Shown here in pieces: positions 28,077 through 36,725 of a DNA stretch of 64,000 nt. Position 1 is the first letter of the stretch, and every line of letters begins with the position of its first letter. Below the pieces are notes generated by a model. That model was not told the DNA's origin and did not search any database. It was given only the letters and a program-made list of their open reading frames with translations. Made by a program: the position numbers and the translations under genes. This DNA is from Alteromonas pelagimontana (lineage in GTDB: Bacteria > Pseudomonadota > Gammaproteobacteria > Enterobacterales > Alteromonadaceae). The stretch lies in NCBI RefSeq assembly GCF_002499975.2, contig NZ_CP052766.1:3038001-3102000 (forward strand). The letters run 5' to 3'.

Positions 28077-28124
28077 TGGTGGCCCCACCCTGACTTGAAC
28101 AGGGGACCTGCCGATTATGAGTCG
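28077..28124 (-). pseudogene. tRNA 3' fragment, left attachment site of the island
   Basis: On the minus strand this is the 3' half of a CAT tRNA: CGACTCATAATCGGCAGGTC, a T arm with stem CCCTG/CAGGG, then GGGGCCACCA. The 5' half is missing. It agrees with the intact tRNA at 47882 except in the T arm, where stem changes are compensatory (CCCTG/CAGGG here, GCAAG/CTTGC there). It is most simply the 3' end of the host tRNA displaced when the island inserted. Confidence 0.8.
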
Positions 28125-28251
28125 TAAGCTCAGGTGGAGTAAAAAATCTTAAAAATATAGGATAAAGCGCTTAATATCAACATCATACCGTTGCGAATTC
28201 ATTTCATTGAATTTCAAAAACTATCTCTCTATCTTCTTCAGTGCTATAGTT

Positions 28252-28275
28252 AAGCCTCTTCAAGGGACTCTTCAT
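28252..28275 (+). repeat. Tandem arm-type repeat, left end of the island
   Basis: AGCCTCTTC followed by AGGGACTCTTCAT forms two similar 10-11 base units in tandem. The same arrangement occurs at 47802-47825 near the other end in the same orientation. Position and layout fit arm-type binding sites of the recombinase. Confidence 0.55.
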
Positions 28276-28340
28276 CGGAAAAGCCAGTAATCGAAAGTTG
28301 GCGGTGGATCTGTTTCCCCCAAGTTGCTGAGGCGGTAGTA

Positions 28341-29651
28341 GTGATAGAAAAAGCTCAACATATTGAAGCGGCAATACGCGCTTTCAAAACAGGTAATTCT
28401 AAACACCGTCAGCAGGATATTACGGTTGTTTGCAACGATTTAATTCGTGGAATGGGTACATTGGTGCTCCAGGTAAGTACTACGGGTTCTGCGACATTTC
28501 GTTATATTCAGAAAGTAGCTGGGAAACGAAGTTATAGTGTTATTGGTACATATTCCAAGAATGGGCGTGGTGGAATCACGTTGGCTCAAGCGCGTCAAGT
28601 AGCCTTGGAATATGGCGCTTTGGCAAAGCGAGGTATCAATGTAAAAGAACATCTGAGTAACGAAAGGGATAAGCAGGAAACGCTGAAAAGATTGGAGGCA
28701 GACCAATTGCGGAGTGGGAGTTTCGGTCAGTTGATTGATTCATACATTACCACAATGCAAGTAGAGGGAAAACGAACATGGCATCGGGTATTAGCGTCCA
28801 TTGAGAAAGATGTTTATCCTCTAATTTCCCCGGAACAGAAAGCAGCTACCGTTACAGATACTCAGATCATTCAAGTACTAGCAAAAATGATTGACAGAGG
28901 CGCTGACACCCAAGCGAACAGAGTAAGATCTTACTTGCACACCGCGTTTCGAAATGGCTTGAAGCACGACAAAGATCCGGCAAAACAACATACGTCGGTA
29001 TTATTTGCGTTACAGGGTAATCCGGTCGCTGGTGTCCCCAGACAAGGGGGAGCGGAGCGCGTGGGTAACCGGCATCTGGATAAATTGGAACTCAAAAAAC
29101 TACTGGAGTTACTCGATAGATGTTCGGGCATCAGCATGTGGTCAGCGAACATTATTAAGCTTTGCATTTTTACGGGTGGGCAGCGTCCTTATGAAATTGT
29201 CACTTTAAAGCCGGGATGTGTGGACTTTGGCTACAGCTTGATCGAAGTCAGTGAGAATTACAGCAAGAACAAGACTAGCCATCTTATCCCTCTTACGAAT
29301 AGTGCATTGAGTATTGTTCAGTGGTTCTACGAGCGGAGCCTTAACTACGACGCTGACTTTTTGATCTACAAAGGGACAAATCTCACTGAGCATTATCGAA
29401 CAGACTCGCTAAGTACGGCCATCAGCCGGTTTTGCGCTGCTAACGATTTTGCTCACTTTACCCCTCGCGATATCAGACGCACTGTTAAAACATTGATGGG
29501 CTCGATCGGCTTGTCGAAAGAAATCAGAGATCGTATCCAAAATCACGCGTTTGGTGATACATCAAGTAAACACTATGATCGCTGGGAATATTTACCGGAA
29601 AAACGAGCGGCTTTGGAAAAATGGGAGAAGTGGTATTTAAGTCTGCGCTAA
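28341..29651 (+). CDS. int: Tyrosine recombinase (integrase) of the genomic island
   Basis: This 436-residue protein has an N-terminal arm-binding domain (residues about 25-110, TLVLQVSTTGSATFRYIQK, YSVIGTYSKNG), a core-binding domain and a C-terminal catalytic domain. Catalytic residues are visible: Arg in GGQRPYEIV, Lys in SKNKTSHLIPL, Arg in TPRDIRRTVKT and the nucleophile Tyr in SSKHYDRW. It resembles P4-type island integrases. The start is a GTG with GAGG 8 bases ahead. It is read away from the left attachment site, toward the cargo. Confidence 0.9.
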   Translation: MIEKAQHIEAAIRAFKTGNSKHRQQDITVVCNDLIRGMGTLVLQVSTTGSATFRYIQKVAGKRSYSVIGTYSKNGRGGITLAQARQVALEYGALAKRGINVKEHLSNERDKQETLKRLEADQLRSGSFGQLIDSYITTMQVEGKRTWHRVLASIEKDVYPLISPEQKAATVTDTQIIQVLAKMIDRGADTQANRVRSYLHTAFRNGLKHDKDPAKQHTSVLFALQGNPVAGVPRQGGAERVGNRHLDKLELKKLLELLDRCSGISMWSANIIKLCIFTGGQRPYEIVTLKPGCVDFGYSLIEVSENYSKNKTSHLIPLTNSALSIVQWFYERSLNYDADFLIYKGTNLTEHYRTDSLSTAISRFCAANDFAHFTPRDIRRTVKTLMGSIGLSKEIRDRIQNHAFGDTSSKHYDRWEYLPEKRAALEKWEKWYLSLR

Positions 29652-29860
29652 AAAGGAGCAGGCAGTCAGTAAATCGAAGCTGTATGTTGCCAATAAGTAC
29701 ATGAATTGAGAAAAAATGACAAATAAATCCCTTAGAAATAAGGGGTTTCATGTAGATTAAAAATTATTTATTGACTGCAAAATTTTTCGGCTCCAAATCC
29801 ACTACTATAAGAAAGAACGGGTAACCCCAGAATGGATTAAGTAGTCTCAAGGAGCCACAA

Positions 29861-30043
29861 ATGAAGCCGGATCTCTATCCTTCTGAACAAAAAACTGTTT
29901 TAACCGCAACCGAGTTGATGATGTTACTTTCGATCAGCTCCACCACTCTTTGGAGACACGTAAAGAGCGGGGAACTTCCTCCACCAAAATACGTGGGTAA
30001 ATCCAGGTACTGGCGCTACGAAGACATATTACGGTTCGTCTAA
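29861..30043 (+). CDS. AlpA/excisionase-like helix-turn-helix protein
   Basis: This 60-residue protein is a MerR-type winged helix-turn-helix (LTATELMMLLSISSTTLWRH, then GELPPPKYVGKSRYWRYEDI) of the AlpA kind. Such proteins regulate integrase or act as excision factors in P4-like elements. It has AAGGAGCC before the ATG and lies 209 bases after the integrase on the same strand. Confidence 0.75.
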   Translation: MKPDLYPSEQKTVLTATELMMLLSISSTTLWRHVKSGELPPPKYVGKSRYWRYEDILRFV

Positions 30044-30259
30044 CCTGGCGGTTGAATAGCCGCTATAGGCGTATCGCAGCGTTACCGACTTCGCGTTGAG
30101 GAGAACGCGGGTATCCATTCCACTCCGTTTCGCCAGTAAATGATCAACCTAATCCCTTCGCTGATTGCGTGAGGTCCTATGTCCTTGACGCAGAATCAGC
30201 CAAAAAGGTGGTAGTTCGCAACTGACGCCATGCTACTAAAAAATGTAATTTTTTTCGGC

Positions 30260-30283
30260 GGGACGCTATTGCGTCCCTTCTTA
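30260..30283 (+). terminator. Rho-independent terminator
   Basis: GGGACGC (30260-30266), a TATT loop and GCGTCCC (30271-30277) are followed by TTCTTATTCTTT. It works best for rightward transcription from the integrase/alpA side and separates it from the converging phosphatase operon. Confidence 0.6.
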
Positions 30284-30287
30284 TTCT

Positions 30288-31622
30288 TTACGACGAAGTT
30301 CGACGGTCCAGTAAGTCGAAAATATGCTTTGCAATATCGGTGTTGTCAATCTGGCCTGTAAAGAGCTGGCTCTGTTTACCAAAGGCGAAAACTTCAACGT
30401 CTGTGCCGGTATGTCCGGTAGTGGTCCAGCCGGTATTCGTTCGCTTGTCTATGATGTATTTTAGTACTTTTTCTACTTCCTCTACAGAAAGTAATTTAAC
30501 TTGCTCAAGTTGAGCTGTTTCTTGCGCATTTAACGTAAAGCCGAGTTTATCGCTGACATATGATTCAACATCTGCGGCTTTAACCAAGTCCTTAGAAATA
30601 GCAGTAACAGAAGCGCTTATTCTGTGCAAAGGGGCCGGGTCCCAATGATATTCCCCGTCGGCACCAATCGTTAACCCTCCGGTATTGTGGTCTGCGGTTA
30701 ATATCACGAGCGTGTCGGGGTGCGCTGCCACATAGCTTTGGAGATAATCCAGCGTTTGAGCGAGATCATCCATTTCGGCAACCACTGAGGCAATATCATT
30801 ACTATGACCTGCCCAGTCAACCTGACTTGCTTCTACCAGTAAAAAAAATCCGTTGGGATTCTCTAAAAAGCGAATAGCGTGTTTGGTTAAAAACGCAAGA
30901 CGATCATCCTTGGGATCATCAAGTGCAGGTGGTAATCCCACTTCTGCGAACAAACCCAATACATTACTGCCCTCGTCAATTTTTAACAAATCATCGTATT
31001 GTTCTGCAAACTCATAACCGGCGTTGATGAATTCAGCAGTTACATCCCTGTCTTCTCGATTAAAGTACCGCGTTCCACCACCCAGCATAACATCAGCTAT
31101 TAATTGATTATCGACACGGCTATCGAAAAAACTATCCGCTATTTGCGGATAGTTTTGTCTGCTTTCATTATGCGCAATATAAGCGGCAGGAGTGGCGTGA
31201 TTAATTTGAGAAGTTACGGCTAAGCCAGTGCGTAAACCCAGGGTTTTTGCGCGTTGTAGCACTGATTCAACGGGTTGCTTGTTGACGTCCACGCCTATGG
31301 CACCGTTGTAAGTTTTTATACCGGTCGCTAGCGCGGTCGCTGCGGCTGCGGAATCTGTTACATACCCAGACTCGGATGCCGGGTAGGTTGATGCATTTCC
31401 AACAAAGATGTCGTCAAATATTACCGGCTCAACCATATCGGTGTTCGGATCATCAGAAAAGTTGCGGTAAGCCGTGGTATAGGCGGGGCCCATACCATCT
31501 GCGATAACCATAATAATATTTCGTGGAAATTGCCTCGCTTCTTCTGTGTTTTGTTGTGGCTTAGCCATTGCTGAGGAACAGTTTGCTACGGCTAGGAAGA
31601 GTAAAAGCAAAAATCGTTTCAT
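30288..31622 (-). CDS. Alkaline phosphatase, exported
   Basis: This 444-residue enzyme has a signal peptide (to about residue 20, with a Cys at 15 that could alternatively be lipidated). Metal and catalytic residues of the PhoA superfamily are present: Asp42 in IADGMG, the nucleophile Ser91 in VTDSAAAATALATG, DWAGHSND, TADHNTGG and TTGHTGTDV. It releases phosphate from monoesters in the periplasm. It is the last gene of the leftward unit behind the TonB receptor and follows the EEP gene by 32 bases. With its neighbours it probably strips phosphate from products made by the phosphodiester-cleaving enzymes. Confidence 0.9.
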   Translation of the reverse strand: MKRFLLLLFLAVANCSSAMAKPQQNTEEARQFPRNIIMVIADGMGPAYTTAYRNFSDDPNTDMVEPVIFDDIFVGNASTYPASESGYVTDSAAAATALATGIKTYNGAIGVDVNKQPVESVLQRAKTLGLRTGLAVTSQINHATPAAYIAHNESRQNYPQIADSFFDSRVDNQLIADVMLGGGTRYFNREDRDVTAEFINAGYEFAEQYDDLLKIDEGSNVLGLFAEVGLPPALDDPKDDRLAFLTKHAIRFLENPNGFFLLVEASQVDWAGHSNDIASVVAEMDDLAQTLDYLQSYVAAHPDTLVILTADHNTGGLTIGADGEYHWDPAPLHRISASVTAISKDLVKAADVESYVSDKLGFTLNAQETAQLEQVKLLSVEEVEKVLKYIIDKRTNTGWTTTGHTGTDVEVFAFGKQSQLFTGQIDNTDIAKHIFDLLDRRTSS

Positions 31623-31654
31623 TGTTACATCCCAATGCGTTACTGAGCTGGTGA

Positions 31655-32629
31655 TTACCAGCTCAGGGTTGCGTTTAATGAAAAGTGATCAGTCAGCAAG
31701 CAGCTATTGTCGACGAATGGTCGATCCAGTTGCAGGCTTGTGGTGAAAGCGGTGTTCGCGCTACGCAGGAAGATGTAATCCATGCGAGCGTAATTTGCTC
31801 CGGTTGCTTTAAATGAGCATGTATTGTTGTTCCAGCAAGCGCCCGCGTAACTGCCTAACTCGCTAAATCCAGAGTTATCTAAAGCATTAACCATATCCTG
31901 GTAGGCTTGTTGGTGGTCAGCACCATTACATAACCCTCCTGAAGGGCATAACGTCTTGTGTAATCCATCACGGTAAATATTGAAGTCTCCGGCAATAACG
32001 ACATTTACCGTCGGATCAAGTGTGTCAACATAATTGAGTACTTCATCAAGCTGTTGCTGTGCTACCAGCGGATCGCCCGCTGTAAAATGTGTATTAATCA
32101 CCCAAAACCATTCACCATCGGCGTTAACTTTGACGGACTGGTAGACTTGATTGTGTGGATCGTCATTAACCTGGTGGAAACGGGTGGTGGACTTCTGTAA
32201 AGAGGCGCTCGAAAGTGTGGCAATACCATACTGACCATTACGGTAAGGAATACCTGAAAAATGGCTGGTCCATTGCCAATTATATATTCCGTTAGACTGC
32301 ATATATTGGTTGAGGTGGTTGGCAAAATATTCTGGCATATTCCAGCCAATGTTGCGTTGAGTGAGTACATCTACTTCTTGTAGCAGTAAAAGACTTTGGT
32401 CACTACCGTAACTGTAATTATCCACGGCTATCTGACCCAGGTAACGACGCAATCCCACTATGGTGAGATCATTGTTGCTACCAAACTGACTGTGGGTGCA
32501 AAGACCCTGGTAATTCAAACCTTTTGTACCTGCTCCTATGTTGAGACTGGTAATCGACAGTTCACCGGCTTGTGCATTAATGCTAACGCAGCCAAACAGG
32601 GCTAATAATATAAACAGATAACGCTTCAT
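31655..32629 (-). CDS. Exported endonuclease/exonuclease/phosphatase (EEP, DNase I-fold) protein
   Basis: This 324-residue protein has a signal peptide (cleaved near NAQA, residue 21) and the metal-dependent EEP motifs in order: SLNIGAG, LLQEVD, NTHFTAGD, IAGDFNIY, ARMDYIF and LTDHFSLNA. EEP enzymes cut phosphodiesters or phosphomonoesters in DNA, sphingomyelin or inositol phosphates, and the substrate cannot be read from the motifs. Several Cys pairs (LCPSGGLC, ACWNNNTC) suggest disulfides. It lies between another EEP gene and the alkaline phosphatase in the same leftward unit. Confidence 0.85.
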   Translation of the reverse strand: MKRYLFILLALFGCVSINAQAGELSITSLNIGAGTKGLNYQGLCTHSQFGSNNDLTIVGLRRYLGQIAVDNYSYGSDQSLLLLQEVDVLTQRNIGWNMPEYFANHLNQYMQSNGIYNWQWTSHFSGIPYRNGQYGIATLSSASLQKSTTRFHQVNDDPHNQVYQSVKVNADGEWFWVINTHFTAGDPLVAQQQLDEVLNYVDTLDPTVNVVIAGDFNIYRDGLHKTLCPSGGLCNGADHQQAYQDMVNALDNSGFSELGSYAGACWNNNTCSFKATGANYARMDYIFLRSANTAFTTSLQLDRPFVDNSCLLTDHFSLNATLSW

Positions 32630-32699
32630 TTCCTTCTCCTTAACGGATTTCCCACTGACACTCAGCTTTTTAGGAAGTTATAGGTTCTCGAAAGTATTG

Positions 32700-33536
32700 C
32701 TATTGATTGAGGTATTCCAATTCCACTACATAAGGGCGATGGTCGGACAGATTGGGGAAGGCCAGAACTTCAGTGCTGAGCACCCGCCAGCTATCCTTTG
32801 GATAAAATGCGACATAATCAATTTTTTTGGTGGGGTTTGATGCCGGGAAAGTCAGATTCGTGCCCTCCGGATCCGATAATTGCCAGGTTTGGCTTAGAAC
32901 CTTGATGCTTTCACTGCCGAGTACAGCATTGAGATCGCCGGCCAGAACAGCTGGACGCTGATTGTCAGTTGCCAGGGTGTTAAGCTGATATGCTGAGTCT
33001 ACGCGGGCAAGTCTTTCCCAGGCATCAAAGTGAGCACTATATAAATCCACCTGAATATCACTGGGAATTGTGATTGTTCCCTTGGCTGCGCTGCGAGGCT
33101 CTCCACCTTCCGCTAATTGAAGGGTAGTTGTTTCAACGAAAGAGGTCTTACTAAGCAGTGCATTACCGTAATGTCCATTGTCGTATTCCATAGCAGGACC
33201 AAAGCTGGCTTCATAGCCGGTCAGATTAGCCAAAATAGCGACCATGTCGAGACCGCCACTGCGGTCGGTGTTCATGTCGACTTCCTGTAAGGCAACGATA
33301 TCGGGGGCGGCAAGCTCAATTAATTTGGCAATAGATTCAAGGTTTATCTCGCCATCGGCGTTACGACCCGCCTGGATGTTAAACGCCATGATCTTCAAAG
33401 CCATCTTACTTTCAGTTGGCGGCTCCTCTTTTACAGGCGGCGATATATCACTACTGCTGTCATCGGAATCGCATCCTGCCAAAAGCAACAGCCCCATTAA
33501 AAAGGCGGCAATAGCAGGTAACTTTTTTATGTTCAT
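32700..33536 (-). CDS. EEP-family lipoprotein
   Basis: This 278-residue lipoprotein has lipobox LLLAGC (Cys about residue 22), a Ser/Asp/Pro linker (residues 23-44) and a full EEP domain: IMAFNIQAGRN, ALQEVDMNTDR, SAHFDAWE, LAGDLNAV, KKIDYVAF and LSDHRPYVVELE. All the metal and catalytic positions appear to be kept. It is probably anchored in the outer membrane beside the TonB receptor encoded upstream. The substrate is likely a phosphodiester or phosphomonoester; a GlcNAc-phosphate polymer is an inference from context. Confidence 0.85.
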   Translation of the reverse strand: MNIKKLPAIAAFLMGLLLLAGCDSDDSSSDISPPVKEEPPTESKMALKIMAFNIQAGRNADGEINLESIAKLIELAAPDIVALQEVDMNTDRSGGLDMVAILANLTGYEASFGPAMEYDNGHYGNALLSKTSFVETTTLQLAEGGEPRSAAKGTITIPSDIQVDLYSAHFDAWERLARVDSAYQLNTLATDNQRPAVLAGDLNAVLGSESIKVLSQTWQLSDPEGTNLTFPASNPTKKIDYVAFYPKDSWRVLSTEVLAFPNLSDHRPYVVELEYLNQ

Positions 33537-33611
33537 AGTTGAGCTCTCTTAATACAGACGCGCTTGCTCTTACTGCGTGAAAAAAGTAAAAGCAGCGGCA
33601 AGACTGATACT

Positions 33612-33638
33612 GCCGCATACCCGCAAGGAGTATGCGGC
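33612..33638 (-). terminator. Intercistronic hairpin after the TonB receptor gene
   Basis: GCCGCATAC pairs perfectly with GTATGCGGC around a 9-base loop, starting 14 bases after the receptor's stop codon. There is no U-tract, so it may lower but not stop transcription into the EEP genes, or protect the receptor mRNA. Confidence 0.5.
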
Positions 33639-33651
33639 TTGTAGTCGTTAA

Positions 33652-36321
33652 TCAGAACTTATAGGTAATACCTACTTTGTAGTTGCGGCCTTCATTACGA
33701 TAGCGGTATAAAGCGCCGTCTGGCCTTACGTCGGTGAAATCTTCAGAAGTTAAATTGGTGCCTGATGCATACAGTTCCAGGTTGTCGTTTACAAAGTAGC
33801 GGACCTTTGCAGACAAATCGGTTCGGGACAGGCGAATAAGATCATTGGCTTCATTGGCGACATCAAAGCCAACGGGTTTTTCGCCGGTATAGGAGTAAAT
33901 AATTCTGGCATCAAAAAGCTCACCGGAATAGTAAACAGCTACGTTCGCCAGTTTTTCTGGTTGAGTGAGCAGGAAGCCCGGGTCCTGACGGCTTGAAGAG
34001 TCAGGTACTTTAAAATCACCAGACATCAGCGTGCCGTTAATATTTACCCCCAGGTTGTCCCATGGAGCCGGTAAAAAGGTCAGCTCTTTCATTACATTAA
34101 GTTCGAAGCCGGAGAGACGTGCGCTTTGGGAGTTCACTTTCTGGGAAATCGTCATGTCATAGACCTGACCATCTATAGTAAGTTCGTCCATCTCACGCAG
34201 TGTGATGATTTCGTCTTTAATATCTTTGTAGAAATAGCCTGCGGAGATAAGCCCGTCGGTAATGACCCAATCAGCATAAACATCATAGTTGTTAGATGAG
34301 CGGGGTTTTAAGTCAGGATTAGAGCGAGTAATCGAGCCCACGCCCGTTTCACTCAAGTCCAGCACCTCGCCTAGAGGGGCAAGATCAACATAGTCTGGAC
34401 GAGCAATGGTTTTGCTATAAGTAGCGCTAAGCCGCAGATCATCCGTTAGATGATAATTAATGCCAGCTGAGGGCAGCAGTTTAGCGTAATCATTACTCAG
34501 AGAGGATGCTATCCAATCGCCGTTTTCCAAACGGTACCCTGTTCCGGAATAGTCAGTGTCCTCATATCGCAGGCCGGCGTGGGCAAAAAAATCATCACTA
34601 TTGTACTCAGCTTTTGCATATGCACTGCTGATGGTCTCATCAAGCGTGTAGTCACTTGAGTAGTCATTGCTGTCGGAGGTCATCAGGGTGAACAAATTGG
34701 CATCCGACACGTGAGAGCTGATTAAACTGTTACGTAAACCGAGATCTCCAAACATCGCGCGCCTGTTTGAGTTCATACCGGGATAGGGCACATTAGGCGG
34801 ATCCACATAGATAGTCGCTAGGGTAAACTGTTCAGCGCCCGCATCAGTAGTACGGTATTCGTGTTTATTGTAATCGTAGCTGCGATCAGAAGTGGTGTAT
34901 TTTGCACCAACCTTAAAGCCAAGTCCGTCCGCGACTTTACCTGTGTTCCAACTGTAGTTTAATGCTAAGTCAATCATGTCAGCATCAGTTTCGCGCGGAT
35001 TATACTGATCGTTTTGCAGATGGTATTTTTCGGGCGCATAAAAGGTATCGAGGGTCTGTCCATCGGTTTCTACCAATCCAATGGTTGGCAAACTGGGGTT
35101 GGATTTATCGTAGAAAAAAGTCGCCCGTTCCGGAGTATGGAAAAAGAGACTATAACGGTCCAATCGGCTTTCCGTTGCCTTAGAGTAGCTACCTTTTACT
35201 TCTAAAAATCCCAGGTCCCCAATGAGCTTTTCGTATCCCGCCTGGATAAACCCCATATCTGAATCAGTGTTAATGGTGGCGATCTCGGCAAAGTGTGCGC
35301 CGCCGTATACGCCATCTTCGGTGCTTTCATCGACGGTGACATAACCGGTATTTTCATCGATTGGATCAATGCTGTAGGTCCCGGACGTGATCCGCTCGTC
35401 AGACTTGTAATGGTATTTGGTAAACTCAGTTTTATTAAACCCGGCAGCCAGCCAGAGCGTGGTGGATTCATCTAATAAATAATCAACAGTTGTGCTGAGG
35501 TTAACGCGTTCAATGTCGGTGGTTTCGAAGGCTAATCTATACTCACGGGGAATGGTAATGCCATCAATCGTTGTGCTGCGTGAACGCGGCAAAGTCGATG
35601 GTTGCGAGCGCGCCCTTTGATTATATGATGCAGAAACGGAAACGCCGAGCTTTTCTGTTAACTTAGAAGCATAGGTTAAATCAATATTGAACGGCAGCTT
35701 ACGGTCTTCTACAGATTCATCGATTTCAGCAAATCCGACACCTCCTGTTGCGATGAATATCGGTTTGTCAAACTCTGAACCACGGCGAGATACAAAGTTA
35801 GTTACCCCGCCGATGGAACCACCCTGGTCACTGGCGGTGAACGTTTTGAAGACCTCGATACGCTTAGCCAGATTGCTTGGAAACAGATCAAAATACTGAG
35901 AACGGCTGCTCGCATTGGGGGTTGCAACATTCAGATCGTTTAAAGTGGTTAAGTTCCAATCTGGATTGATACCGCGAATGGTAACAAATCTGTTTGTAAT
36001 CGTTTCACCGTTCCCCTGGATAGTAATCGCGGGGAGGGAAGTAAGTGTCTCTGCGGCATTTTCGCCGGCAAATGATGCAGCCTCGTCTTCACTAATTGAA
36101 TCGACAAACTTGTCAGTCGACAGTTTGGTTGCAATGGCTTTTGTGGTTTGCAAGCGACTACCCACCACATTAATTTTTTCCACCGTCTCCTGATCAGCTT
36201 GTACTGGATTCTCGCTTGACGTTTGAGCCTCGGCCGTAAAAGCAAGGCTGACGAGCAACGCACATAACGTTGGCTTGAACTGTGGTGACGCAGGGATCCT
36301 GGACGGATTAGATGCTTTCAT
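33652..36321 (-). CDS. TonB-dependent outer-membrane receptor
   Basis: This 889-residue protein has a signal peptide (cleaved near AEAQ, residue 32), a plug domain (ETLTSLPAITIQGN, FVTIRGINPDWNLTTLNDLN, IEVFKTFTASDQGGSIGGVT) and a 22-strand barrel that ends in a Phe (YKVGITYKF). It resembles receptors for oligosaccharides in marine gammaproteobacteria. GAGGA lies before the ATG. A 23-bp palindrome 40 bases upstream is shared with the ROK gene and the divergent GlcNAc operon, so it is probably induced together with them. Confidence 0.9.
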   Translation of the reverse strand: MKASNPSRIPASPQFKPTLCALLVSLAFTAEAQTSSENPVQADQETVEKINVVGSRLQTTKAIATKLSTDKFVDSISEDEAASFAGENAAETLTSLPAITIQGNGETITNRFVTIRGINPDWNLTTLNDLNVATPNASSRSQYFDLFPSNLAKRIEVFKTFTASDQGGSIGGVTNFVSRRGSEFDKPIFIATGGVGFAEIDESVEDRKLPFNIDLTYASKLTEKLGVSVSASYNQRARSQPSTLPRSRSTTIDGITIPREYRLAFETTDIERVNLSTTVDYLLDESTTLWLAAGFNKTEFTKYHYKSDERITSGTYSIDPIDENTGYVTVDESTEDGVYGGAHFAEIATINTDSDMGFIQAGYEKLIGDLGFLEVKGSYSKATESRLDRYSLFFHTPERATFFYDKSNPSLPTIGLVETDGQTLDTFYAPEKYHLQNDQYNPRETDADMIDLALNYSWNTGKVADGLGFKVGAKYTTSDRSYDYNKHEYRTTDAGAEQFTLATIYVDPPNVPYPGMNSNRRAMFGDLGLRNSLISSHVSDANLFTLMTSDSNDYSSDYTLDETISSAYAKAEYNSDDFFAHAGLRYEDTDYSGTGYRLENGDWIASSLSNDYAKLLPSAGINYHLTDDLRLSATYSKTIARPDYVDLAPLGEVLDLSETGVGSITRSNPDLKPRSSNNYDVYADWVITDGLISAGYFYKDIKDEIITLREMDELTIDGQVYDMTISQKVNSQSARLSGFELNVMKELTFLPAPWDNLGVNINGTLMSGDFKVPDSSSRQDPGFLLTQPEKLANVAVYYSGELFDARIIYSYTGEKPVGFDVANEANDLIRLSRTDLSAKVRYFVNDNLELYASGTNLTSEDFTDVRPDGALYRYRNEGRNYKVGITYKF

Positions 36322-36360
36322 CGTGTATTCCTCTACAGATTTGTTTTATAGCTATTGTGA

Positions 36361-36383
36361 TTTATTACCGCAGCGGTATTTAA
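36361..36383. promoter_or_regulatory. ROK-type operator, site 1 (TonB receptor)
   Basis: TTTATTACC-GCAGC-GGTATTTAA, containing the 13-bp perfect palindrome TACCGCAGCGGTA (36366-36378). It lies 40 bases before the receptor start and matches three sites around the ROK gene and the phosphodiester glycosidase gene. Confidence 0.6.
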
Positions 36384-36725
36384 TTAAAAGTATGTGACAT
36401 TAAGATTAAAATTACACCATTTTTTGGTGAAAAAGTTGTAACTATCTGATTGTAAAAGTAATAAAGCCTATTTTTTGAGCTATTATTTCGGTTTTAGAGG
36501 TTTTTTTATTACGGGGAAACAATATTTTTGTGGTTTTTAAATTTTGCTAGGGGATTTAATGGGGGCTGGAGAGTTTGGCTGTGGTGAGGCCGTACATGTG
36601 AGGCGATGTCGAGCTTGTTGTGTTAGTTCGGTAGCGGCTGGAAACTGTAGGCGCAAATGGGGTGAGTCAGTTTAGATAAGGTGACGGAGAACGTTTAGTT
36701 AATCTTGCTAAACGGTTTCTCACAG
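36384..36725. other. AT-rich intergenic region between the receptor and the ROK gene
   Basis: It lies between the start of the receptor gene and the end of the ROK gene, both read leftward. It should hold the receptor promoter. No gene is seen. Confidence 0.4.

Noticed and set aside
28077..28124. A second functional tRNA gene
   Set aside because: Only the 3' half is present; there is no D arm or 5' acceptor strand, so it cannot fold as a tRNA.
32098..32370. A 90-residue antisense or overlapping protein within the EEP gene
   Set aside because: It is an alternative frame of a well-supported EEP gene with intact motifs.
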